A stretch of 61,150 nucleotides of DNA from the NCBI GenBank assembly GCA_017431845.1, contig JAFRKG010000148.1, positions 1 to 61,150 of the forward strand. Direction: 5' to 3'. The notes beneath the pieces were generated by a model. It did not search any database. It saw only the letters and a list, made by a program, of their open reading frames with translations, and was not told the origin of the DNA. The translations under genes and the position numbers were made by a program. This document shows, in pieces, positions 17,960-26,841 of this stretch (position 1 is its first letter; each line of letters begins with the position of its first letter). The DNA comes from Methanosphaera sp. GTDB taxonomy: Archaea; Methanobacteriota; Methanobacteria; Methanobacteriales; Methanobacteriaceae.

Positions 17960-19009
17960 ATGTAAATTAACTGATTTAATCAACAAGTTTAATACATCCT
18001 TTTTTTCTTTTAATTTTTTTTCAGGTACTTCAACATTTAAATAATATTTAATTAATTGCTTTATTACTGTTTCAACATCATCCCATGTCAATAATTGTAA
18101 TTGAACTTCATCAATTAAGTTAACTATAGAACTAATAAATGATACATTTTCTTTATTGTTATTAAAGTGATAGAATTTGCTGGCATATGCGATTTTATTT
18201 GTTTCAGAGGATTGTTCATAGAAATCATCAAATAATATATTAAAACGTGATAAGCGACTTAATACTGTACTCTGATAGTCTATTGACATGAATGTTTGTA
18301 GATATAATGCTTTTTTTAATGCATCTCGGATACTTGTAGCTATTAGTTCACCTAATTTTGAGTGTTTACCCGCATTTTCAATATGATTTTCACTATTTTT
18401 GTTAGAAATTATTGCTATTCCATCTGTTCCAGTTCCTGTAGCAATAAAATTAGAATATTGACTTTCTATTTTTAAATCTTGGATGATACTGGATTTTGCT
18501 TCAGTAGCAGTTATGGATGCTGTAACTAATGCTCCATCTTCCAAGTTTGCATTTATAATAGTAATGATGTTTATTGTACCAAAATGTGAGAAATAATGAT
18601 TATTATATTCATAAAAAGATGCTTTATCACCTGCTTTTACAGCATTCTTATCAGCTCCAGCTGTTATGATACTAGTCACTTCTAATTTTTCATATTTTTT
18701 TGTTGAAATAGCATAATTATCCATACATGCTGATGTAATAAGACCTGCAGATGTTAGTGGGGATAAATTTAATTTTTGAAATTTATATTCTTGAAAACTG
18801 TCAAAGTCACCATTAGCCATCATATTATAATCTTCATCAGAAATACTTTGATTAACAATGTTTTTCATATTATGTTTTAATCCACCATTTAACCAGGATG
18901 AAATTAACACATTATTGTCCTGTTTTAAATTAAGAATTAAAGCATCATCTTTCTTTATTATTTTAAAAAAATTAGTTTCGAATATTTCTTCAGAATAATT
19001 AGTAGTCAT
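17948..19009 (-). CDS. cbiZ: adenosylcobinamide amidohydrolase CbiZ, extended
   Basis: CbiZ cleaves the aminopropanol arm of adenosylcobinamide or pseudo-cobalamin to give adenosylcobyric acid, which allows salvage of corrinoids. Family features are in order: ISSWLNGGLKHN near residue 37, ITAGADKNAVKAGD, GTGTDGIAII, and AGKHSKLGELI before residue 240. About 110 residues beyond the usual end of CbiZ follow, helical and of unknown role. The family assignment is from recalled motifs. Salvage fits a methanogen with corrinoid-dependent methyl transfer and the cobalt importer at 43.8-46.5 kb. It converges on and overlaps uspA. Confidence 0.8.
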   Translation of the reverse strand: MTTNYSEEIFETNFFKIIKKDDALILNLKQDNNVLISSWLNGGLKHNMKNIVNQSISDEDYNMMANGDFDSFQEYKFQKLNLSPLTSAGLITSACMDNYAISTKKYEKLEVTSIITAGADKNAVKAGDKASFYEYNNHYFSHFGTINIITIINANLEDGALVTASITATEAKSSIIQDLKIESQYSNFIATGTGTDGIAIISNKNSENHIENAGKHSKLGELIATSIRDALKKALYLQTFMSIDYQSTVLSRLSRFNILFDDFYEQSSETNKIAYASKFYHFNNNKENVSFISSIVNLIDEVQLQLLTWDDVETVIKQLIKYYLNVEVPEKKLKEKKDVLNLLIKSVNLHLFD

Positions 19010-19031
19010 AGAAACACCATAATAAGAAAAA

Positions 19032-19103
19032 TAGTCCTTAGCGGAGTCGAACCGCTGTCACAAGATCCAGAGTCTCGTAGGATTGCCACTACCCTAAAGG
19101 ACT
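19032..19103 (-). tRNA. tRNA-Gln (anticodon CUG)
   Basis: On the minus strand a 72-base cloverleaf folds fully. The acceptor is AGTCCTT with AAGGACT, the discriminator is A, the D-stem is GGG/CCT, the anticodon stem is CGAGA/TCTTG with loop CTCTGGA, and the T-stem is AGCGG/CCGCT with loop TTCGACT. Anticodon CUG reads CAG. CCA is not encoded. The AGUCC start and A discriminator fit archaeal tRNA-Gln. Confidence 0.95.
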
Positions 19104-19120
19104 ATGAGAAAAATAATACA

Positions 19121-19139
19121 TATTAATATATCTTTAAAT
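19121..19139 (-). promoter_or_regulatory. TATA box region of the tRNA-Gln gene
   Basis: On the minus strand TATATTAATA is centred about 23 bases upstream of the mature tRNA 5' end, with an A-rich BRE-like stretch (TTAAAGA) just before it. The spacing fits an archaeal promoter starting a few bases before the tRNA. Confidence 0.5.
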
Positions 19140-19364
19140 AACTATTTAAAGTTTTTTAGTAAAAAAAAAATTTTTAGAAAATAAATTTTTAAACATCCAA
19201 AATTAAGAAAAAAGAAAAAAAACTTAAGGAATATTTAAATAAAAATTAATATAATTTAATTTATTGGTGTAAATAATTAAAAATAGTCTAAAAATCATTG
19301 AAAAGTATAAATAATAAGAAAACATAAAATAGATAACAAATAATAGAAATAACTGAAAAAGTGA

Positions 19365-19907
<543 letters not shown>

Positions 19908-19925
19908 ACATGAGAGTTGTTTAAA

Positions 19926-21095
19926 ATGGGATTTATACGAGATAGTATTCATGGTGACTTGCATTTAACCGATTTTGAATTAAAAATTATTGATACTGTT
20001 GAAATGCAAAGACTAAGAAGAATAAAACAATTAGGTTTCACAAACTTAGTGTATCCTGGTGCTAATCATACACGTTTTGAACATTCTATAGGAACATTAT
20101 ACTTAGCAAACAAAGTAGGACAAACATTAGGATTAGACAATGAAGTAATATCATTACTACGAGTATGTGGATTATTACATGATATAGGACATTCACCATT
20201 TTCACACGTATCAGAAAAAGCATTAAAACACAAACATGAATATGTGACCAAAGAAATAATAGCAAATTCAAGCATCACAGATATTATTGAAGAACAATTT
20301 GATGTAAAACTTATAAACAGTATTGTTGATGGAAAAACAAAATTTGGTAAGATAATATCTGGAGATTTAGATGTAGATCGAATGGACTACTTAGCAAGAG
20401 ATTCCTATTATACTGGTGTTGCATATGGCGTAATAGATACTGAACGATTAATATACAGTTTAACATATAATGAAGACAAACTTGTACTTACACCAAAAGG
20501 AGTTCAAGCAGCTGAATCAACATTACTTGCAAGATATTTTATGTATCCTACAGTATACCAACATCATACAACAAGAATTGTCAATAGTATGTTCAAAGTG
20601 TCATTGTCACGATTATTAGAAGATGGAACTGTTACTGAGGAAGAATTAAGGTATTTGGATGATGGTGATTTAATAAATATTACTAGAAATACAAAAGGAT
20701 TACCAGAACAAACTATGAAAAATTTAGATACTCGACATTTATATAAGAAAACAGATACTATAAACTTAGCCCAATTCAATGATCCATCAGCAATAGTAGA
20801 AATGGATGAAAAATATTTAACAGAAGCAGAAGAAGAAATAGCTAAGAAATTAGATATAAAACCTGAAGAAGTTATAATAGATATGCCAGAAGAATTATCT
20901 TATAAAAAAATGAATGTTCAAGTAGAAACATCATATGGATTAAAACCTTTAACCGAAGTTTCAACAATAATTGATTCATTGAAAAAAGCTCAGTATAATT
21001 ATGCTGATTTAGCATTATTTATGTCACCAAAAAATAAAGAAAAAGCAATATCAAAAAATATTAAATTAGAAGATTATATAACCTTACCTAATTAA
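19926..21095 (+). CDS. HD superfamily phosphohydrolase (SAMHD1/dGTPase-like)
   Basis: A 389-residue HD-domain protein. It begins GFIRDSIHGDLHLTDFE and LRRIKQLGFTNLVYPGANHTRFEHSIGT, which is the signature of the YdhJ/SAMHD1-like group. The metal-binding HD is in LLHDIGHSPFSH, with the last Asp in GDLDVDRMDYL. It is likely a (d)NTP triphosphohydrolase or another phosphohydrolase; the substrate is not proven. The start is placed at 19926 because the TTG at 19917 would sit only four bases after GAG and lies outside the conserved N-terminus. It is in an operon with nadM. Confidence 0.88.
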   Translation: MGFIRDSIHGDLHLTDFELKIIDTVEMQRLRRIKQLGFTNLVYPGANHTRFEHSIGTLYLANKVGQTLGLDNEVISLLRVCGLLHDIGHSPFSHVSEKALKHKHEYVTKEIIANSSITDIIEEQFDVKLINSIVDGKTKFGKIISGDLDVDRMDYLARDSYYTGVAYGVIDTERLIYSLTYNEDKLVLTPKGVQAAESTLLARYFMYPTVYQHHTTRIVNSMFKVSLSRLLEDGTVTEEELRYLDDGDLINITRNTKGLPEQTMKNLDTRHLYKKTDTINLAQFNDPSAIVEMDEKYLTEAEEEIAKKLDIKPEEVIIDMPEELSYKKMNVQVETSYGLKPLTEVSTIIDSLKKAQYNYADLALFMSPKNKEKAISKNIKLEDYITLPN

Positions 21096-21860
21096 TATTT
21101 AACTATTTTTTTTATTATGTTAACAAATGAAAACATCAATAAAACATGGCATTTTGTAATATCATCTCCCCCTTAAATATTAAAATATAAGTTATTTTTA
21201 GTATATTTGCAATGTAAATTGGGGATCAAATATTTTAAAAAGTTAACAAAGACATCAAATATGTTAACTAAATAATTTTATCAAAACATATATTAAAAAA
21301 AGTTTACAAATAGTTAAATAAGATTAACAAAACGTTTTAAGTTTGTTAACAATTATGGAGCATATAAAATCAGAGTATATGTTATGATGGAAAAAAAGTT
21401 AATTGTTAACAAAAGTTAACTTTATGTAAATAGAGTAAATAGAACGTAAGTAGGATATAAAGTATTAAAAATAGATCTAAAAATATAATGTTAACAAAAT
21501 GTTAACAATAATTTTGGTGATAACATATGATAACAAGATGTTTTAAAAATAAAAATTTATGTTAATATTATAAAACATTTTGAAAACATTTGTTAACAAC
21601 ATTTATATAGTAGTACTCACAAACTTAGTTACAAGAAAGAAATGTTAACAAGATGTTAACTAAAAAAATATTTATAAAAAAGGTAACTAGATTGAGTACA
21701 GATAGAACAAAGGTTCACAGATACAATAGAATATCAGTATACTTTAACAAGATAAATAATTGTTAACAAATTGTTAACATACCATTTCCTGTTAACAAAA
21801 ACTAAAACATATGTTAACACTATTTTTTAATATAATTAATTTAGCTAATGGTGAATTATT
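21096..21860. other. 765-bp gene-free region packed with GTTAAC palindromes
   Basis: There is no convincing ORF on either strand. The region is dominated by GTTAAC sites (listed as a repeat), with degenerate versions such as GATAAC at 21519 and 21529. The last 40 bp hold a TATA-like element (about 21823-21835) and GGTGA before the ribbon-helix-helix gene. It is the densest non-coding repeat in the window. Confidence 0.8.
21119..21818. repeat. cluster of 15 GTTAAC palindromes, many in helically phased pairs
   Basis: Exact GTTAAC begins at 21119, 21242, 21263, 21345, 21405, 21415, 21490, 21501, 21592, 21644, 21655, 21762, 21773, 21791 and 21813. Most are within the longer palindrome TGTTAACA. 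Six pairs are spaced 10, 11, 11, 11, 21 and 22 bp start to start, that is, one or two DNA turns. From base composition I would expect about 0.2-0.3 GTTAAC in such a length. This arrangement indicates cooperative protein binding on one face of the helix (inference). The spacers differ, so it is not a CRISPR. Confidence 0.85.
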
Positions 21861-22754
21861 ATGACATCTGGTCAAGCTACTGCAAGAATTAAAAATATTG
21901 AAGAATGGCATAAGTTTAAAAAAAATGCTGAAACTAAAGGAATTAAAATTGGTGAAGCATTAGAAAGTATATTAGTAGCATATAATGAAGATAAGTTAAT
22001 AGACATTAACGAATATGAAAAATTAAAACAGGAAATTACTACTTTAAAAGAAAAGATAGAAATAGATGAAAATAAGTTACATGATATACAAGAAAAAAAT
22101 AATATTTTAGATAAAGAAGTAGCAGACCTAAATAATAAGATTTCACTATTAAATAATGAAAATAAAATATTAAAGTCAAATAATTCTGATATCAAAAATA
22201 AGTTAAATGAGTCAGAACAAGCAAATAAAAAAATTACTGAAGAGAATAATCAACTAAAAATTATAAAAAATAATAAAGAAAACACTGATTCAAAATTACA
22301 TGAAACCTTAGAAAAAATAGAACAACTAGAAAATGAGAACAAAAAACTAGAAGATCAAAATAAAACAATTGAAGAAAACAATCACAAACTAACCGAAGAA
22401 AACATAAAATTAAAAGGAAACTCTGATATACCTCTAAGAGAAAAAGAATTACTTCAAAAACAGTACGATAACTTAGAAGAGTTATATGAAAATTTAAAAA
22501 ATGAAAATACTGTTTTAAATGAATCATTGAAAACATTAACAGAAGAATTAAAACAACAACAAAAAGACACTAGAACAGCAAGAAGTGATTATAAACACAT
22601 AGTAGAAAATTTAAACAAATTACATGAAGAATTCAATGATGTTCAAAATGAAAATAAAAAGTACAATGTTATGTTCGCAGAAATCAAAAAGATGTCCATA
22701 ATGGAACGTATTCTTGGTAAATATCCTGAAGATATTAAAGAATTAAAATCTTAA
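21861..22754 (+). CDS. predicted ribbon-helix-helix DNA-binding protein with long coiled coil
   Basis: A 297-residue protein. Residues 5-45 (ATARIKNIEEWHKFKK, KGIKIGEALESILVAY) look like a ribbon-helix-helix domain: a short basic strand, a helix, a turn and a second helix. Residues about 50-270 are an almost continuous heptad-like, Glu/Lys/Asn-rich coiled coil (NENKILKSNN, EENNQLKIIKN, LENENKKLEDQN). A short C-terminal segment follows (MSIMERILGKYPEDIKELKS). There is no ATPase or membrane segment. It lies 43 bp after a dense cluster of GTTAAC palindromes, which would suit an RHH dimer that binds palindromes in cooperative arrays. Possible roles are partition or nucleoid-bridging factor, or autoregulator. 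It is monocistronic and converges on guaB. The fold call is by eye. Confidence 0.6.
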   Translation: MTSGQATARIKNIEEWHKFKKNAETKGIKIGEALESILVAYNEDKLIDINEYEKLKQEITTLKEKIEIDENKLHDIQEKNNILDKEVADLNNKISLLNNENKILKSNNSDIKNKLNESEQANKKITEENNQLKIIKNNKENTDSKLHETLEKIEQLENENKKLEDQNKTIEENNHKLTEENIKLKGNSDIPLREKELLQKQYDNLEELYENLKNENTVLNESLKTLTEELKQQQKDTRTARSDYKHIVENLNKLHEEFNDVQNENKKYNVMFAEIKKMSIMERILGKYPEDIKELKS

Positions 22755-22778
22755 TAAAAATAAAGGGGTTTAAATTAA

Positions 22779-24269
22779 TTATCTAGGATGATAATTAGGA
22801 CTTTCATTAGTTATGGTTATATCATGTGGATGACTTTCAGACATACCATTAGGAGTAATATGAACTAATTCTGCTTTTTCATGCATTTCCTTTATAGAAG
22901 AAGCTCCAACATAACCCATTGAAGATTTTAAACCTCCCATTAGTTGATAAACTATTTGACTAGCTTCTCCTTTATATGGAACAACTCCTTCTATTCCTTC
23001 AGGCACTAATTTTGTAGAATTCATATTACTACTACCTGATTGGAAGTATCTGTCTTTACCAGCACCAACTCCTCCAGTCATAGCTCCTAGAGAACCCATT
23101 CCCCTATATTGTTTGTATTTTCTACCATTTCTAATAGTCATTTCACCAGGAGATTCAGTGGTACCAGCTAATAAACTACCTACCATTACAACATTTGCAC
23201 CAACGGCTAAAGCTTTAGCTATATCCCCAGAATATCTTAATCCACCATCAGCAATAACAGGAACATCATAATCTGAAGCAACATCTGCTACACTGCTTAC
23301 AGCACTTAATTGTGGTACTCCTACTCCGGCAACAATACGTGTTGTACAAATAGAACCTGGACCTATACCTACTTTTATACCATTAATTTCAGCTTTTAGA
23401 ATATCTTCTGCAGCTTTTGCAGTTGCAATATTTCCTAGAAGAATATCTGATTCTACGTTTTTATTCATTTCACGTACTGATTCTATAATATCTGTTTTAT
23501 GTCCGTGAGCACTGTCAATTGCTATAAGATCTGCTCCAGCATCACTTAATGCCATTGCTCTGTCCATGTCAAATGGTCCACATGCTGCAGCAACTAAGTA
23601 TCTTCCTTTTTTGTCACGAACGGCGTTAGGATATTTTTTTCTTTCAAGGATATCTTTCATTGTAACAATACCAACTAGTTCATTGTTATCTGCAACTACT
23701 GGTAATCTTTCAACTTTGTTTTCGTATGCTAAATCCAATGCAGATTCTAAATCAGTATTTTCAGTTATAGTTACTACGTTATGTGTCATAGCTTCTTGAA
23801 TCTTACGATTCATATGTTTTCCTTGTAATGGTTTGATATCTCTTCTACTGATAATACCAATAACTATATTATTTTCATTGACTACTGGTAATCCACTTAC
23901 TCCTTCCATATCCATAATTTCTTGAGCATCTGATACAGTTTCTTCGGGAGATATGGTTATTACTTCTTTAACTGTTAGTTCATTAGCATATTTTACTTTT
24001 TTAACTTCTTTTACTTCTTGTTCTATAGTTAAGTTTCTATGAATTACTCCAAGTCCACCTTGTCTTGCTAGTGAAATTGCCATGTCAGATTCTGTTACTG
24101 TATCCATAGCAGAACTCATTAATGGTATGTTTAAATCAAAATTGGTAGATACTTTGGTTTGTAATGTTACATCTTTAGGTTCTATGCTGGATAAACCTGG
24201 TTTTATTAGAAAATCATCAAATGTATAAGTATCTTCTGCTTTGGTTAATTTGTCTGTAAATTTACTCAT
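22779..24269 (-). CDS. guaB: inosine-5'-monophosphate dehydrogenase
   Basis: A 496-residue IMP dehydrogenase that converts IMP to XMP with NAD, the committed step to GMP. The TIM barrel starts with [17 protein letters not shown] pair of CBS domains is inserted at about residues 95-210 ([38 protein letters not shown]). The catalytic loop [18 protein letters not shown] carries the active Cys, and [10 protein letters not shown] is the flap region. Length is normal. GGGG lies ahead of the ATG. It is single, with an 80-bp gap to mfnB downstream. Confidence 0.96.
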   Translation of the reverse strand: MSKFTDKLTKAEDTYTFDDFLIKPGLSSIEPKDVTLQTKVSTNFDLNIPLMSSAMDTVTESDMAISLARQGGLGVIHRNLTIEQEVKEVKKVKYANELTVKEVITISPEETVSDAQEIMDMEGVSGLPVVNENNIVIGIISRRDIKPLQGKHMNRKIQEAMTHNVVTITENTDLESALDLAYENKVERLPVVADNNELVGIVTMKDILERKKYPNAVRDKKGRYLVAAACGPFDMDRAMALSDAGADLIAIDSAHGHKTDIIESVREMNKNVESDILLGNIATAKAAEDILKAEINGIKVGIGPGSICTTRIVAGVGVPQLSAVSSVADVASDYDVPVIADGGLRYSGDIAKALAVGANVVMVGSLLAGTTESPGEMTIRNGRKYKQYRGMGSLGAMTGGVGAGKDRYFQSGSSNMNSTKLVPEGIEGVVPYKGEASQIVYQLMGGLKSSMGYVGASSIKEMHEKAELVHITPNGMSESHPHDITITNESPNYHPR

Positions 24270-24351
24270 TATAATACCCCTTTATTTATTATAATTTTAA
24301 ACATTTTTTTATAAAATTTTATATTAGTATTATCTTTATTTTAAATCCTAA

Positions 24352-25056
24352 TTAAATATTATCTTTTAAATCCTGAACTAATTCTCGGTTGATGGTTCCA
24401 TTATTTCTGTCCCCTTGAGTACATACACAACCTCTTACTCCCATGATATCACAGCCTATTTTTTTAAGCATTGCTACATCATTTTTGTTTACGGAACCTG
24501 CTAATGCAACTTTTAATCCATAGTTATGACTTGTATTAACAAAGTTTTGTAATTGTTCGGTTGTCATATGATCAGTTAATCTGTGACCATCTTTAATGTA
24601 AGTATCTAACATAGCTAAGTCTGAACCACTATCTTTCGCTACTTTTGGTATGAATTCGGGTTCTATTGAGCCTGTTTTGTATGCATCTGCATATCCGCAT
24701 GCTACAACAGTAATTGAAGAATCATATTCTTTGATTGTTTTAACAACTGCTTTCATAACTTCTAATGCTTCTTCATATGTTTTTGTACCATATAATCCTA
24801 CTTTAACATAATTTGAACCTGATACAGCACTTCCGAGTGCTGCTAGAGATACTGTTCCTGGTTTATATGGTACATCACCTATGGTAGTACTAACAATTAT
24901 ATTATTATTTGCATAGTTACTTATTTCTTTGATTATCCATGGAAAGTTTGCTCCTAGTGAACCTTCTTTTGGATTTTTTACATCTAGAATATCTGCTCCA
25001 CCCATTGTTGCTTCTTTTGCTTCATCTAGATTTATTGCACTTACTAATAATTGCAT
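24352..25056 (-). CDS. mfnB: 4-(hydroxymethyl)-2-furancarboxaldehyde-phosphate synthase
   Basis: MfnB condenses two glyceraldehyde-3-phosphate molecules into the furan precursor of methanofuran. The 234-residue length and the TIM-barrel sequence match the family (DUF556). The known catalytic residues fall at the exact family positions: Lys27 (in DVKNPKEGS), Lys85 (NYVKVGLYG) and Asp151 (AMLDTYIKDG). The C-terminal CVCTQGDR is also typical. A GTGAT ribosome binding site precedes the ATG. The small ORF and pheS lie upstream on the same strand with short gaps. mfnD and mfnF lie far away at 58-60 kb. Confidence 0.95.
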   Translation of the reverse strand: MQLLVSAINLDEAKEATMGGADILDVKNPKEGSLGANFPWIIKEISNYANNNIIVSTTIGDVPYKPGTVSLAALGSAVSGSNYVKVGLYGTKTYEEALEVMKAVVKTIKEYDSSITVVACGYADAYKTGSIEPEFIPKVAKDSGSDLAMLDTYIKDGHRLTDHMTTEQLQNFVNTSHNYGLKVALAGSVNKNDVAMLKKIGCDIMGVRGCVCTQGDRNNGTINRELVQDLKDNI

Positions 25057-25106
25057 ATAATCACTCTGAAATAAATATAATTAAAAAAAAAAAATAAGTT
25101 TATGAA

Positions 25107-25256
25107 TTAAAATACTTTTAATTCTTTTAATAGTTTGTCTCGTTCTTTTTTGAGACTGTCTATTTTTTCTTTGTTTTCATCTTTGTTTTCTTTTTCGAGC
25201 ATTGTTATTGTATTTGTTATAGCTTCTAGATTTAATTCTAAAGGACTTATAACCAT
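25107..25256 (-). CDS. small charged coiled-coil protein, 49 aa
   Basis: A 49-codon ORF starts at ATG 25256 and has an excellent ribosome binding site (AGGAGGA seven bases ahead). That site overlaps the pheS stop region, so the ORF is translated from the pheS transcript. The peptide begins MVISPLELNLEAITNTI and continues as a Glu/Lys heptad-like helix (MLEKENKDENKEKIDSLKK) ending in ELKVF. No family is recognised. The coupling to pheS suggests a conserved accessory peptide, but this is inference. Confidence 0.65.
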   Translation of the reverse strand: MVISPLELNLEAITNTITMLEKENKDENKEKIDSLKKERDKLLKELKVF

Positions 25257-25268
25257 GATATATTCCTC

Positions 25269-26822
25269 CTAAAATGATTTAACATTTTTTGTTACTGGTA
25301 ATTTTCTTAACCATCCTATGTCACTTTGATATAGCATACGTATGTCTTCGACGTTACAACGCATCATTGCTAATCGTTCAATTCCTAAACCAAATGCTGC
25401 TACTTGAGTTTTTATTCCTAATGGTTCAAGTACTTCTGGCCTGAACATTCCGGATCCTCCTAATTCCATCCAACTTTTCTTTTCTGGAACATATATTTCT
25501 GATTCTACTGATAAATATGTGTATGGGAAGTAAGCTGGCCTGAATCTTACTTTGAAACCTAATTTTCTATAGAATTCTTTGAGAATACCTAAGAGATTTT
25601 TAAAGCTCATATCTTCTCCGGCAACTATACCTTCTACTTGATGGAATTCTGGTAAGTGTTTGTAGTCTAATGTTTCACGTCTAAATACTCTTCCTACTGA
25701 GAACATTTTAAGAGGAGGTTGATGTTCTGATAAGTATCTTACTGATAGACCTGTAGTATGGGTTCTTAAAACCATTTGTTTTGCGATTTCCACATCCCAT
25801 TTGTATTGCCATCCAGTACTTCCAGTATTTCCACCATATTCGTGTTCTATTTTTGTTTTTTCTACTAATTCTTGATTTGGTAAGTCTGCAATTGGTGGGT
25901 TATTCACGTAGAATGTATCTTGCATTTCTCTTGCGGCGTGGTCTTGTGGTTGGAATAACATGTCAAAATTCCAAAATGCTGATTCTAGAATTGTTCCTTT
26001 TGCTTCATCAAATCCCATGTCTATGAAGATACTTCTTATTTCTTCTATTGTTTGTTGTAATGGATGAATTTTACCTGGAAAAGTGTTTGGAGCAGATGCG
26101 TTAATATCATATCCTCGGTAATGTAGATTTTTCCATGATCCGGTTTTTAGTTGTTCGTGTGTTAATTGTGTTGCTTCTTCTTGAATAGTTACTCCTTTAT
26201 CTAGTATTTGTTTACCTAAGTCATTTAATTTAAAATTAAATTCTTGTGAAGTTTTGATATCAAATAATTCTTTTCTTTTTTTGAATTCTTGTCTGACTTT
26301 ATCATATTCCACTGGTATTTTGTCACTAGCAACCTCTTTTGCTTCGTTTATGAATTTTAGGAATTTTACTTGAGGTAGTTCTTCAATATTTGTGGTTTTA
26401 CCTTCTTCTGTTAAAGATAATTTTCCATCTTTCATTCGAACCCATCTATGTCGCATCATTACTCCTATAGAAAAGTTCATTTGTTGTTTTGTTACACCAG
26501 ATTTTTCTATGATTTCATCTATTGTGGCTTCGTCTTTTTCTTGTTCTGAAAATTCTTGTAAAGTTTTAAGGATTCTGTGTTCTGGTAAGCCTTGGTTTAC
26601 ATAGTCTTTTCCTTCTTCAGATAATTTTATTTGATCTGTTGATTTTTTATCTACCGTTATAATATCTTTACTGGATAACATTCCTGCAGCACTAGTTACT
26701 GCTTTTAGGGGCATGTTTTCATTTTTAGCTATTTCTTCAGGAGTTATTTCAGTATTTTTTGATAATTCTTTAAGTAATTTTTTTTCGTAAAGATGTAATT
26801 CGTTTATTATTTTATCTAACAT
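25269..26822 (-). CDS. pheS: phenylalanyl-tRNA synthetase alpha subunit
   Basis: The catalytic subunit of the class II PheRS heterotetramer, archaeal/eukaryotic type. The N-terminal 150 residues are winged-helix DNA/tRNA-binding modules (EITPEEIAKNENMPLKAV, EATIDEIIEKSGVTKQQ). The catalytic core carries HPLQQTIEEIRSIFIDMGFDEA (motif 1), FRRETLDYKHLPEFHQVEG (motif 2) and GLGIERLAMM (motif 3). 517 residues is normal. GGAGATG is ahead of the ATG. The beta subunit gene is not in the window. The CitG-like gene ends just 20 bp upstream on the same strand. Confidence 0.96.
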   Translation of the reverse strand: MLDKIINELHLYEKKLLKELSKNTEITPEEIAKNENMPLKAVTSAAGMLSSKDIITVDKKSTDQIKLSEEGKDYVNQGLPEHRILKTLQEFSEQEKDEATIDEIIEKSGVTKQQMNFSIGVMMRHRWVRMKDGKLSLTEEGKTTNIEELPQVKFLKFINEAKEVASDKIPVEYDKVRQEFKKRKELFDIKTSQEFNFKLNDLGKQILDKGVTIQEEATQLTHEQLKTGSWKNLHYRGYDINASAPNTFPGKIHPLQQTIEEIRSIFIDMGFDEAKGTILESAFWNFDMLFQPQDHAAREMQDTFYVNNPPIADLPNQELVEKTKIEHEYGGNTGSTGWQYKWDVEIAKQMVLRTHTTGLSVRYLSEHQPPLKMFSVGRVFRRETLDYKHLPEFHQVEGIVAGEDMSFKNLLGILKEFYRKLGFKVRFRPAYFPYTYLSVESEIYVPEKKSWMELGGSGMFRPEVLEPLGIKTQVAAFGLGIERLAMMRCNVEDIRMLYQSDIGWLRKLPVTKNVKSF

Positions 26823-26841
26823 TAATTTTCATCTCCTATTC

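Noticed and set aside
21119-21818. CRISPR array
   Set aside because: The repeated unit is only 6-8 bp and palindromic, and spacing varies from 10 to over 100 bp. No 25-37-bp direct repeat or cas gene is present.
21096-21860. Replication origin (oriC)
   Set aside because: No cdc6/orc1 gene is nearby and no ORB-like G-rich motif was seen. Neighbouring genes converge on this area. It stays possible only as a non-standard origin, so it is not listed as a feature.
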